Assembly (NCBI GenBank): GCA_019752045.1
Contig: JAIEMP010000011.1
Coordinates: forward strand, 62,001 to 126,000
Direction: 5' to 3'
Origin: Chitinophagaceae bacterium
Lineage (GTDB): Bacteria > Bacteroidota > Bacteroidia > Chitinophagales > Chitinophagaceae
Length of the DNA: 64,000 bases
Shown: positions 47,781-56,845 of the stretch, in pieces
How positions within the stretch are numbered: position 1 is the stretch's first letter
Layout: each line of letters starts with the position of its first letter
Notes under the pieces: model-generated
Databases searched by the model: none
The model's input: the letters and a program-made list of their open reading frames with translations, nothing else
Told to the model about the DNA's origin: nothing
Translations under genes and position numbers: made by a program

Positions 47781-49838
47781 TTATTCTCCCGGATGATAAA
47801 CCCGTTCAGCATTTTTATACACTTCTTCTTTATTGAGCGTCATCTTTTTTGTTTTCTGTTGTAAATACATTTCCACCTGATCATCAAAATGTTTGTTGCC
47901 CGGCTTTGCTGAGGCACCATACATATTTACGGTTTCAATTTGCGGCAAGGTATTTTTTTGAAAACGGATAAACATGATCAATCCGTCACCACCAACAGAT
48001 TTTAATTTGCCGTCTTTATAAGGAGCGGTCCATTGTGGAGAGAGCAAATCAGGAAAGCCCCAGAGCGGCCATTCTTTATTTCCACGCACCAGTTTTTGAA
48101 GATCGCCCAAAGTAAGATCAGTTGTGTTGAAATGCTTTATCATATAATCATGTGCATAGGCATAGGTTTCAACAGCCTCATTTTTGGTAATACTTCGTGG
48201 CGCCTGCATACTTAGTTTTTTGGAAAGATGCAGATAGCTCAGCAGAAATACAGCAGCACCTTTGCTGTCGGCGGTTCCTTTTTTATCCCATGCTTTTAAA
48301 TGTTTAATGACTGTTGCAAATTGCGGATAATCAGTTTCATTCAACAGAAACATCGTATCAATATTGTGCGGATATCGAAGTGTTGCGGGCAGTTGCTTAT
48401 CGAATTTGATTTGTTTGAAGCTTGTGTAATCTAATTTTGCAGTGGGCATTTGTTCCACCACTCGCATGCTGCGGTTGTTATGCCAGGTTTCCCAACCATC
48501 AGCAGCAGGAAATTGATTGGCATTTAAATTATCTGCAGCAGCTGTTGCAAAAAAGGGAGAATGATTGGTGTTGAACAGATAGCCGCTTTTTGGATTTACA
48601 TATTGAGGCAGTTCACTGAACTTGCGAAAGCCTGTCCACAATGTTTGGGATGTATTGCCCGCTACAGTTGATTTCCAATTGTATTTAGGCGAAGGGTTAC
48701 GCACAGGCACCAATCCATTGTTTACATAAAAGATGGTGTCGTATTTATCTGCATAGGTAATATTAAACATGGATAAACGCTGATCTTTAATGGCCGCATA
48801 AAACTCGGTAAAGTTTTTTGCTTTATCCATTGCATACCATTGTTCTAAAGCACGGATGTCCATATTGGCTCCAAGACGAATGGAAAAATAACCTTGCTTA
48901 TTTTTCATGGTGGCTCCATACTTACTCCAATACACTTTCCGCTTAACGCCAACCGGAATTCCTTTAATGCGAAGTGTAATGGTTTTTTCTTCTAACTCAA
49001 TCCATTCGCCGTCAAACTTATATTGCTTTTCATTTGCCGGATTCATTTCCAATTGAAACACATCTACACGATCTACATAATTCACCGTATGCGCCCAGCC
49101 AAGGTTTTCATTTACACCATGCAGAATGCAAGGGCCACCTGCCAGTAATCCACCATGTACATTCAATCCTTCTTCGCTGTTAATATGTGCTTCGTAAAAA
49201 GCTTGTGAGCCTGTGTTGGGCTGGTGTGCATTAATTAACAGAAATGCTTCACCTGTGTTTGTTTTGGTTGGATGCACAGCTATTGCATTACTTCCTTTCT
49301 TGTTTAACTCCGGATCGGTTTCAATTGCATTGTTGAAAATGCCCATCAGTGCTTTATCGGCGCCGTTAAAAACAGTAAGTGCAAGAACAGATGAAGAGAT
49401 GTATTCTTTTGTTGTAATGGGGAATATTTTTTTGTGCAGCACTTCATTGGGATGTGCTTTTGCATAAGCGTTGATACCCTGCACATAACCATCAATCAAT
49501 TGTAGAAAAGCAGGAGAGAGGGTGTTCCATTTCTCTTCGGTAATTTCCTTGCAACGAAAAAGTGCGAATGCATAATCACCTGCAGCACCTGCTTTGCCCT
49601 GCACACGGCCCATCAATCCTTTGGCAGGGAGAATAATATCCTGCAGGCTTTTAAAATCATCTTCTGCATGTGCCCATGCCAGGCCATACGCAACTTCAGC
49701 ATCTGTTTTGGCAAAGATGTGCGGTACACCAAAACTGTCACGCACAATTTCAATTTTAGCAGGATCAATTGTTGATTGTGCAGACGCATTAAATGATAAA
49801 AGAAATGTCAGCAAAAAGAGGTGAATCATTATTTTCAT
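47781..49838 (-). CDS. Penicillin acylase family (Ntn hydrolase) protein
   Basis: IVRDSFGVPHIFAKTDAEVAYGLAWAHAEDDF; KGSNAIAVHPTKTNTGEAFLLINAHQPNTG (internal Ser nucleophile context). Confidence 0.9.
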   Translation of the reverse strand: MKIMIHLFLLTFLLSFNASAQSTIDPAKIEIVRDSFGVPHIFAKTDAEVAYGLAWAHAEDDFKSLQDIILPAKGLMGRVQGKAGAAGDYAFALFRCKEITEEKWNTLSPAFLQLIDGYVQGINAYAKAHPNEVLHKKIFPITTKEYISSSVLALTVFNGADKALMGIFNNAIETDPELNKKGSNAIAVHPTKTNTGEAFLLINAHQPNTGSQAFYEAHINSEEGLNVHGGLLAGGPCILHGVNENLGWAHTVNYVDRVDVFQLEMNPANEKQYKFDGEWIELEEKTITLRIKGIPVGVKRKVYWSKYGATMKNKQGYFSIRLGANMDIRALEQWYAMDKAKNFTEFYAAIKDQRLSMFNITYADKYDTIFYVNNGLVPVRNPSPKYNWKSTVAGNTSQTLWTGFRKFSELPQYVNPKSGYLFNTNHSPFFATAAADNLNANQFPAADGWETWHNNRSMRVVEQMPTAKLDYTSFKQIKFDKQLPATLRYPHNIDTMFLLNETDYPQFATVIKHLKAWDKKGTADSKGAAVFLLSYLHLSKKLSMQAPRSITKNEAVETYAYAHDYMIKHFNTTDLTLGDLQKLVRGNKEWPLWGFPDLLSPQWTAPYKDGKLKSVGGDGLIMFIRFQKNTLPQIETVNMYGASAKPGNKHFDDQVEMYLQQKTKKMTLNKEEVYKNAERVYHPGE

Positions 49839-49865
49839 CGTGTAACAACTTTTATATAGCAGAGT

Positions 49866-51407
49866 TTATTTTTTCTGTTTAAATTTTTCATGAATAATAT
49901 CCTGTACCCTGATATTTTCAATTTTACTTTCCAGCCAGCTGATAACATCTAAATACACAAAAGCCCTTGTTTCAAAACGGTTGCCTTCGAATTGTTTTAT
50001 TCGTTGTAAAAGCTTTTCAAAGGCGGGCTTAAGCTGTTGCGGGTGCAATTTAAATGACTGGCGCAAAAACCTGAACATTTCTTCTTCCACTGCACTCAGG
50101 TTTTTCATATTACCCATAAAGCGGTAAACCGATTTAATTAAATATTCCAGTAAATCAAAATTACCCAGTTCATAATGTGCAATCAGGTGCAACAGACGGG
50201 CATAGCATTGCAGATCGGTCCGCAGATCCACTTTCCAGTTAATAATTTTATTGAGGTACTCAATGGCTTTTTCATTATCACCGCTTCCAAAATACAAACA
50301 GGCAATTTTGTAGTAGAAAGTAAGCACACGGTGGCGGTCTATAAACAATTCATACTCTTCCAGTTTCTCTTCGATATGCGGCACCAGTTGCAGCCCTTTT
50401 GTAAAAGTACCTTCCAGAAAATGCTGATTAATTTTTGCGAGGTAGAGATACATAAAACAAAGAATGCGGTAGTTGTCGTTTTGCTTTACCACTTTTCTGT
50501 GTGTAAATTTTTCAAAGCGATCAATGGATTCAATTAATTTTTTTTCCTGCTGCACATCAAAATGAGCACTCATTAAATTGTGCATACCTTTTATATAGTG
50601 TGCAGTTTCTGCCTCCATCATTGCCGGGTATTTTGTATACAGATCAACCCATTTCTGTGCATAGCGGTAATACAGCAGATAGTCCTGCCGTATAAATGAA
50701 ACCCAGCATTGCGATTGATAGAGGTAGAGCTGCTCATAAAAACCGGTTGGTTTTTCTGCACTTGATGGCAAGCGGCTTTCAAAAAAATGTTTTACTTCAT
50801 TACCTTCTTTCTCATTCCGTGCAACCCCGTTTTTTATGTACCAGCTGTATAACTGAAGTGATAAATTGGAAAGCTGCGAGATGGTGCTCAACTGTTGTTC
50901 TACCGTATCTGATTCACGGGCAAGTTGTTCAGCCCTGTTTTGCATACTTCGTGTAATATATAAGGCCTCAATCTTTTTTTCAAAAAACAGGATTTGCTGC
51001 AGATAAGTAATTTGTTCAAACTGCTTGGCCTGTTCTTTCATTTTATCCAGCACTTTAAGTGTTTGCAGATACAGCCCTTTATTGTACAGGATCCGTGCAA
51101 AATCCATCTGTTCATTGAGCTGAATAGTTATATTATCTTCCTGTTTAATTAAACGCAGACTCTGAAGAATGGATTTATACAAATGCGCCTTTAAATTACT
51201 CAGTTGCTGTTTGGCGATCTCTTTGTTTTTGCGGAGCAAAAGGGCCTCATCATATACTTCCATCTTATCCATCGCATCAAAAAGCTGAATGATCTTGAGA
51301 TTGGAATCGGCTGAATTTCGTTTCACATAGAGCTTGAAATTGCGTTTCTCACTCTTTTCCAGCGATTTTATCAGTTGAAATGTTGTATCGGTCGATCGGT
51401 TGGGCAT
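49866..51407 (-). CDS. Hypothetical helical-repeat (TPR-like) protein
   Basis: 513-aa, alpha-helical and Lys/Gln-rich, with TPR-like stretches (YFGSGDNEKAIEYLNKIINW). Confidence 0.65.
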   Translation of the reverse strand: MPNRSTDTTFQLIKSLEKSEKRNFKLYVKRNSADSNLKIIQLFDAMDKMEVYDEALLLRKNKEIAKQQLSNLKAHLYKSILQSLRLIKQEDNITIQLNEQMDFARILYNKGLYLQTLKVLDKMKEQAKQFEQITYLQQILFFEKKIEALYITRSMQNRAEQLARESDTVEQQLSTISQLSNLSLQLYSWYIKNGVARNEKEGNEVKHFFESRLPSSAEKPTGFYEQLYLYQSQCWVSFIRQDYLLYYRYAQKWVDLYTKYPAMMEAETAHYIKGMHNLMSAHFDVQQEKKLIESIDRFEKFTHRKVVKQNDNYRILCFMYLYLAKINQHFLEGTFTKGLQLVPHIEEKLEEYELFIDRHRVLTFYYKIACLYFGSGDNEKAIEYLNKIINWKVDLRTDLQCYARLLHLIAHYELGNFDLLEYLIKSVYRFMGNMKNLSAVEEEMFRFLRQSFKLHPQQLKPAFEKLLQRIKQFEGNRFETRAFVYLDVISWLESKIENIRVQDIIHEKFKQKK

Positions 51408-51498
51408 CGTAATTCGGTTCTTCTAAAATCCTTTACTGACAGGGGTTTTCGAAATAATGGGCACATTTATCTGTCGTAAAATACATGAAATATAGGTT

Positions 51499-51590
51499 TG
51501 CAGGCCCCTTCTAACTGAAATAATTTTATCCTGCAGGTTCATTGCTTCAATCCGGTGAATGAAATGAAGTGATACAACCTGCATTTTTTT
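51499..51590 (+). terminator. Terminator/anti-terminator-like leader upstream of leuA
   Basis: tgcaggtt (51532-51539) pairs with aacctgca (51576-51583) followed by TTTTTTT; tgcagg (51499-51504) can instead pair with cctgca (51530-51535). Confidence 0.6.
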
Positions 51591-51608
51591 ACCTTTTTAA
51601 AGTTTCAT

Positions 51609-52769
51609 ATGGCACACAAACAAGTGTTCATTTTTGATACCACACTCAGAGACGGTGAGCAGGTTCCGGGTTGTAAATTAAACACAACCGAAAAAGTTGA
51701 GCTTGCATTAAAATTAGAAGCGTTGGGTGTTGATATTATTGAAGCGGGGTTTCCCATTTCCAGTCCGGGCGACTTTGAAAGTGTAAATCAAATTTCAAAA
51801 GTAATTAAGAACGCTACGGTATGCGGATTAACCCGTGCAGTACAAAAAGATATTGAAGTAGCGGCTGAAGCGTTGAAGCCTGCTGTTCGTCCACGTATCC
51901 ATACCGGTATCGGAGCGTCTGACAATCACATCAAATACAAATTCAATTCTACCAGAGAAGAAATACTTAAACGTGCCGTTAATGCTGTAAAGCTTGCCCG
52001 TAATTATGTACCCGACGTTGAGTTTTATGCCGAAGATGCAGGTCGTGCAGACCTGCAGTTTTTGGCACAATTGACAGAAGCAGTGATTGCTGCCGGTGCA
52101 ACGGTAGTAAACATCCCCGACACAACCGGTTTTTGTTTGCCGCATCAGTATGCAGAAAAGATGGCTTACTTAATGAACAATGTCAGCAATATCGATCAAG
52201 CAATTCTTTCCTGCCATTGTCATAACGATCTTGGTTTAGCAACAGCTAATTCTATTGCAGGTGCCATTGCAGGGGCCAGACAAATTGAATGTACCATCAA
52301 TGGTATTGGTGAGCGTGCAGGTAATACTTCGTTGGAAGAAGTGGTGATGACGATTCGTAAACACCCCGAACTCGAGTTGTTTACAAATGTAGACCCCAAA
52401 CAACTGTTGCCGATGAGTCGTTTGGTAAGCGAAACCATGCGGATGGTGGTGCAGCCAAACAAAGCTGTTGTAGGCGATAATGCATTCTCTCATTCATCAG
52501 GTATTCATCAGGATGGATTTTTGAAAGAAGCAACCACCTACGAAATTATTGCACCGGAAGAAGTGGGTGCCGATACATCGAAGATTGTACTAACGGCAAG
52601 GAGTGGTCGCAGTGCATTAGCGTATCGTTTCAAAAATCTCGGTTACAGTTTCGATCGTAACCAGGTAGATGAATTGTATGAGCGTTTTCTTACACTTGCT
52701 GATTCAAAGAAAGAAGTGGAAGACGCCGATTTAAAAACATTAGCAGAACAAATTGCAGTAACAGCTTAA
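51609..52769 (+). CDS. leuA: 2-isopropylmalate synthase, catalytic domain only
   Basis: [94 protein letters not shown]. Confidence 0.93.
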   Translation: MAHKQVFIFDTTLRDGEQVPGCKLNTTEKVELALKLEALGVDIIEAGFPISSPGDFESVNQISKVIKNATVCGLTRAVQKDIEVAAEALKPAVRPRIHTGIGASDNHIKYKFNSTREEILKRAVNAVKLARNYVPDVEFYAEDAGRADLQFLAQLTEAVIAAGATVVNIPDTTGFCLPHQYAEKMAYLMNNVSNIDQAILSCHCHNDLGLATANSIAGAIAGARQIECTINGIGERAGNTSLEEVVMTIRKHPELELFTNVDPKQLLPMSRLVSETMRMVVQPNKAVVGDNAFSHSSGIHQDGFLKEATTYEIIAPEEVGADTSKIVLTARSGRSALAYRFKNLGYSFDRNQVDELYERFLTLADSKKEVEDADLKTLAEQIAVTA

Positions 52770-52782
52770 AGCAAGTTGGTTA

Positions 52783-52922
52783 TCCCCTCCTTGGAGGGGC
52801 ATCGGAGTTTTACACTAACAGATAAATCGAAAGGGGTGCCTGCCCGACTAATTCATTCAGGCGGGGGTTTGATGAATAGCATTACTGAACGTACAAGTGA
52901 GTGACACAACAACAGTACAATA
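52783..52922 (+). repeat. GC-hairpin composite repeat, leuA-leuC junction
   Basis: cccctccttggagggg...gcccgactaattcattcaggcgggggtttgatgaatag...gtgagtgacacaacaa. Confidence 0.7.
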
Positions 52923-52955
52923 GAAAATCAAAAGTTCGAAACAAAAAAGTAAAAA

Positions 52956-54356
52956 GTGGGAAAATCATTATTTGAAAAAATCTGGGAACGTCACGTAGTG
53001 AAAACGATTGAAGGCGGTCCATCTGTTTTATACATCGACACACATTTTATTCACGAAGTAACCAGCCCGCAGGCATTTAACGGGTTGAATAAAAGAGGTA
53101 TCAACGTTTTTCGTCCGAAACAAACTGTTGCAACGGCCGATCATAATGTACCAACACTCAATCAACACTTACCTATTAAAGAAGAGTTGAGTCGTAAGCA
53201 AGTGGAAGCGTTGATTAAGAATTGTGATGAGCATGGAGTGGAGTTATATGGGTTGGGACATCCGTACCAAGGCATTGTGCATGTAATTGGTCCGGAGTTA
53301 GGTATTACACAGCCGGGCGCAACGATTGTTTGTGGTGATAGTCATACATCAACGCATGGTGCGTTTGGTGCCATTGCATTTGGTATTGGTACCAGCGAAG
53401 TAGAAATGGTATTGAGTACGCAATGTTTGCTGCAGAGTAAACCCAAACTGATGCGCATTAATGTGGAAGGTGAATTAAATAAAGGTGTGGTTTCAAAAGA
53501 TATTGTGTTATACATCCTTTCTAAAATTTCTGCCAGTGGTGCTACGGGTTATGCTGTTGAGTTTGCCGGTTCTGCCATCCGTTCTTTGAGCATGGAAGCA
53601 CGGATGACCATTTGTAACATGAGTATTGAAATGGGCGGACGTTGTGGCTTGATTGCTCCTGATGAAACAACCTTCAACTATATAAAAGGAAGAACGTTTG
53701 CTCCGTCGGGTGAAGAATGGGATAAAGCATTGGCGCATTGGAAAACATTTTTCAGCGATGCGGATGCAATATTCGATAAAGAAATAAATATCAATGCAGC
53801 TGCTATTGAACCGATGATCACGTACGGAACAAATCCGGGTATGGGCATCAGTGTAAATGAAACAATACCAACTGCTGCAACGATAAATGAAAATGATCAA
53901 TCGGGTTTAAGCAAATCACTTGCTTATATGGGCTTGCAGGAAGGCACAGCAATTAAAGGACAAAAAGTGGACTATGTTTTCATCGGCAGTTGCACCAACA
54001 GCCGCATCGAAGATCTGCGCATGGTTGCATCATTTGTAAAAGGAAAGAAGAAAGCCGATGATGTGGAAGTATGGATCGTTCCGGGAAGTAAACAAGTTGA
54101 AGCTCAAGCGAAAGCTGAAGGCATTGATAAAGTATTTGAAGAAGCAGGATTTGTGTTACGTCAGCCGGGTTGCAGTGCTTGTCTTGGTATGAATGAAGAT
54201 AAAATTCCTGCAGGTAAATATTGCATCTCTACTTCCAACAGAAATTTTGAAGGAAGACAAGGTGCGGGTGCAAGAACATTGCTGGCGAGTCCGTTAACGG
54301 CAGCTGTTGCAGCGATTACGGGGAAGGTGGGGGATGTGAGAGAGTGGCCCCTCTAA
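52956..54356 (+). CDS. leuC: 3-isopropylmalate dehydratase large subunit
   Basis: GTG start; [75 protein letters not shown]. Confidence 0.95.
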   Translation: MGKSLFEKIWERHVVKTIEGGPSVLYIDTHFIHEVTSPQAFNGLNKRGINVFRPKQTVATADHNVPTLNQHLPIKEELSRKQVEALIKNCDEHGVELYGLGHPYQGIVHVIGPELGITQPGATIVCGDSHTSTHGAFGAIAFGIGTSEVEMVLSTQCLLQSKPKLMRINVEGELNKGVVSKDIVLYILSKISASGATGYAVEFAGSAIRSLSMEARMTICNMSIEMGGRCGLIAPDETTFNYIKGRTFAPSGEEWDKALAHWKTFFSDADAIFDKEININAAAIEPMITYGTNPGMGISVNETIPTAATINENDQSGLSKSLAYMGLQEGTAIKGQKVDYVFIGSCTNSRIEDLRMVASFVKGKKKADDVEVWIVPGSKQVEAQAKAEGIDKVFEEAGFVLRQPGCSACLGMNEDKIPAGKYCISTSNRNFEGRQGAGARTLLASPLTAAVAAITGKVGDVREWPL

Positions 54357-54525
54357 ATCTCCCCGAAGGGGAGACTTCGCTACGCACATGCTTGCTTTTT
54401 TAAAGTGATCGATAAAATTTAAAATACTGTTTGATAAAATGATTTTTAAAAATAAAAAAAGATTTCCCGAAAAACTGGGGCCTTGCAGTGATGGTCCCGT
54501 TTCGACGGGATCGGAAGGGGGCTTT
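54346..54525 (+). repeat. Two-hairpin repeat, leuC-leuD junction
   Basis: ggcccctctaaatctccccgaaggggaga...gatggtcccgtttcgacgggatcggaagggggc. Confidence 0.7.
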
Positions 54526-54530
54526 AAATT

Positions 54531-55145
54531 ATGAGTAAAGCATTTACAACAATAACAAGCCGGTTTGTTCCACTCAACATGGAGAATGTTGATACGGATC
54601 AGATCATCCCTGCACGATTTTTAAAAGCAACAACAAGAGATGGGTTTGGTAAAAATCTGTTTCGTGACTGGCGTTATGAAAATGATGATGAAACAAAACC
54701 CAAAGCAGATTTTGTATTGAATCAACCGCAATACAGTGGTGAAATTTTAGTTGCTGCGAAAAACTTCGGTTGTGGCTCTTCACGTGAACATGCTGCATGG
54801 TCTATCCAGGATTATGGTTTCAATGTAGTAGTGAGCAGTTTCTTTGCAGATATATTCAAGAACAATGCATTGAATAACGGAGTGTTGCCAGTAACAGTTT
54901 CGGATTTTTTTTTAGAAAAAATATTTGCTGCATCTCGTGTAAATCCAAATGCTGAATTAGAAATCAACCTACAGGAGCAAACGATTAAATTATTAGGGTC
55001 TGAAGCCCCTCCTTCGGAGGGGTTTGGGGAGGTATTCGAGATCAATGCATATAAGAAAACATGCATGATCAACGGGTATGATGATATTGATTATTTGCTG
55101 AGTATAAAAGAAGATATCATCAATTATGAAAACTCGGCCCCCTAA
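54531..55145 (+). CDS. leuD: 3-isopropylmalate dehydratase small subunit
   Basis: [82 protein letters not shown]. Confidence 0.95.
   Translation: MSKAFTTITSRFVPLNMENVDTDQIIPARFLKATTRDGFGKNLFRDWRYENDDETKPKADFVLNQPQYSGEILVAAKNFGCGSSREHAAWSIQDYGFNVVVSSFFADIFKNNALNNGVLPVTVSDFFLEKIFAASRVNPNAELEINLQEQTIKLLGSEAPPSEGFGEVFEINAYKKTCMINGYDDIDYLLSIKEDIINYENSAP
55003..55034 (+). repeat. Short GC-hairpin repeat inside leuD, in frame
   Basis: gcccctccttcggaggggtttggggagg, encoding APPSEGFGE. Confidence 0.65.
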
Positions 55146-55290
55146 ATCCCCCAAAGGGGGACTTGGTAACATGTTGCATAAATAACGAATAACCTAAATA
55201 GAAAAAATAAAGAAGATGGATAATACCAATGATGATAGAAAAGCGAATGCCGACAGTTCCTCCCCTTCGGGGAGGTTAGGAGGGGCCTAT
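55136..55290 (+). repeat. Two-hairpin repeat, leuD-leuB junction
   Basis: ggccccctaaatcccccaaaggggga on the left; cctccccttcggggaggttaggaggggcc on the right, inside the leuB start. Confidence 0.75.
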
Positions 55291-56397
55291 AAGATTGCCA
55301 TATTAAACGGTGACGGGATTGGTCCTGAAGTAACGGCCCAGTCCATTAAAGTATTAAATGCCATTGCACATCAATACGGACATACATTTCATTATAAAGA
55401 AGCATTGATCGGAGCAGATGCAATTGATAAAACAGGAGAAGCATTGCCATCTGCAACAGTTGATATTTGTTTAGACAGTGATGCAGTTTTGTTTGGTGCT
55501 GTTGGTCACCCTAAGTATGATAATGATCCTTCTGCAAAGGTGCGTCCGGAGCAAGGGATTCTCGGCATCCGCAAAGCATTGCAATTGTTTGCAAATATTC
55601 GTCCTGTTACTACTTATCCAACCTTGCAACATTTATCACCCTTAAAATCTTCGCAACTGGAAGGTGTTGACTGTGTCATCTTCCGTGAGTTGACCGGTGG
55701 TATTTATTTTGGTAAGAAATCAACCAGTGAAGATGGAAACAGTGCAAGCGATGAATGTTACTACACACGTCCGGAAATTGAACGTGTTACACATCTTGCG
55801 TTCAGGTATGCACAAAACAGAAAGAAGAAAGTAACGCTCATTGATAAGGCCAATGTTTTGGAAACTTCCAGACTGTGGCGAAAAGTAGTACAGGAAATTG
55901 CTGCACAGTACAGCGACATTGCCATCGATTATATGTTTGTTGACAATGCAGCCATGCAGATGATCTTAAACCCCAAGCAGTTTGATGTGGTGTTAACGGA
56001 AAATATGTTTGGTGATATCATCAGCGATGAAGCAAGTGTATTAAGTGGATCATTGGGAATGCTTCCTTCTGCTTCAGTAGGAAACGGTACAGCGTTGTTT
56101 GAACCAATTCACGGTTCGTATCCGCAAGCTGCGGGGAAAGATATTGCCAATCCAACAGGTTCTATTTTGTCAACAGCAATGATGCTGGATCATTTTGGTT
56201 TACAGGCAGAAGCGCAGGTGATTCGTGAAGCAGTAGACTGGACACTCCAAAACAACTTTGTTACAAAAGATATTGATCCGGTGAATTTTTATTTCACAAG
56301 CACCATTGGTGATTTGATTGCAGATTATGTGAGTGGAAAAATTCCGGGATCTGTTCATAAAGGGAATATTGAGTTAAGGAAGTCGACGATTATATAG
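55216..56397 (+). CDS. leuB: 3-isopropylmalate dehydrogenase
   Basis: YKIAILNGDGIGPEVTAQSIKVLNAI; ENMFGDIISDEASVLSGSLGMLPSASVG; FEPIHGSYPQAAGKDIANPTGSILS. N-terminus is repeat-derived. Confidence 0.94.
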   Translation: MDNTNDDRKANADSSSPSGRLGGAYKIAILNGDGIGPEVTAQSIKVLNAIAHQYGHTFHYKEALIGADAIDKTGEALPSATVDICLDSDAVLFGAVGHPKYDNDPSAKVRPEQGILGIRKALQLFANIRPVTTYPTLQHLSPLKSSQLEGVDCVIFRELTGGIYFGKKSTSEDGNSASDECYYTRPEIERVTHLAFRYAQNRKKKVTLIDKANVLETSRLWRKVVQEIAAQYSDIAIDYMFVDNAAMQMILNPKQFDVVLTENMFGDIISDEASVLSGSLGMLPSASVGNGTALFEPIHGSYPQAAGKDIANPTGSILSTAMMLDHFGLQAEAQVIREAVDWTLQNNFVTKDIDPVNFYFTSTIGDLIADYVSGKIPGSVHKGNIELRKSTII

Positions 56398-56590
56398 CAG
56401 CCCCTCCAAACCTCCCCCGAGGGGAGGCTTGCTGAGCACAAGCCAAGCTTAACTAAGAGGTTGAATAAAATGCCAGTGGTTGGTGTGTGATGATTAAAGA
56501 TATAACGATGATGTGGTAGATAATTAGATTGGTAAAAAAGTGATGCGCCGCTCTTTCCCTTCCGGGGAAAGAGAAGGAGAAAGGGGCATA
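56396..56590 (+). repeat. Full-length two-hairpin repeat, leuB-ilv leader junction
   Basis: gcccctccaaacctcccccgaggggaggcttgct...gtgatgattaaagatataacgatgatgtgg...gcgccgctctttcccttccggggaaagagaaggagaaaggggc. Confidence 0.8.
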
Positions 56591-56594
56591 GTTC

Positions 56595-56625
56595 TTTGTT
56601 TATTTGATTAAAGGCGGTATATTCG
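56595..56625 (+). promoter_or_regulatory. Candidate Bacteroidota promoter for the ilv leader
   Basis: TTTG (56595-56598), exactly 19 nt, TATATTCG (56618-56625); close to TTTG-N19-TAnnTTTG. Confidence 0.65.
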
Positions 56626-56642
56626 TTGTACAACAAACAACG

Positions 56643-56744
56643 ATGTTGAAGAACAGTAACAATAATGTCATCTCTGCAATCGCAATAAATATTGTGGCAG
56701 TCATTATTATTCCTGTAATCAACGGAGGTGCAAGTTGTATGTAA
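56643..56744 (+). CDS. Putative ilv operon leader peptide, Ile/Val-rich
   Basis: Manual translation: MLKNSNNNVISAIAINIVAVIIIPVINGGASCM*; 12 of 33 residues are Ile or Val; followed by an intrinsic terminator and ilvE. Too short for the supplied ORF track. Confidence 0.75.
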   Translation: MLKNSNNNVISAIAINIVAVIIIPVINGGASCM

Positions 56745-56768
56745 CAAATAAAACGAATTAACATAACG

Positions 56769-56797
56769 ACCCGCCTCCAAAAGAGGCGGGTTTTTTT
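56769..56797 (+). terminator. Intrinsic terminator (attenuator) upstream of ilvE
   Basis: acccgcctc-caaaa-gaggcgggt perfect 9-bp stem followed by a run of T. Confidence 0.88.
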
Positions 56798-56798
56798 A

Positions 56799-56828
56799 TC
56801 CCCTCCCTGGAGGGGTAGGGGTGGGTAA
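56799..56828 (+). repeat. Short GC-hairpin repeat immediately upstream of ilvE
   Basis: tcccctccctggaggggtaggggtgggt; same as 4557-4572 and like 46605-46636. Confidence 0.65.
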
Positions 56829-56845
56829 AAGGTAAATCACAACAC

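Noticed and set aside
47781-49838. Penicillin acylase homolog as an antibiotic-resistance gene
   Set aside because: The family is broad (acylases, quorum-lactone acylases); nothing in the sequence supports a resistance role.
56396-56440. Left GC hairpins as simple intrinsic terminators
   Set aside because: They lack a consistent T tract and lie between genes that must be co-transcribed; the true T-tract terminator is at 56769-56797.
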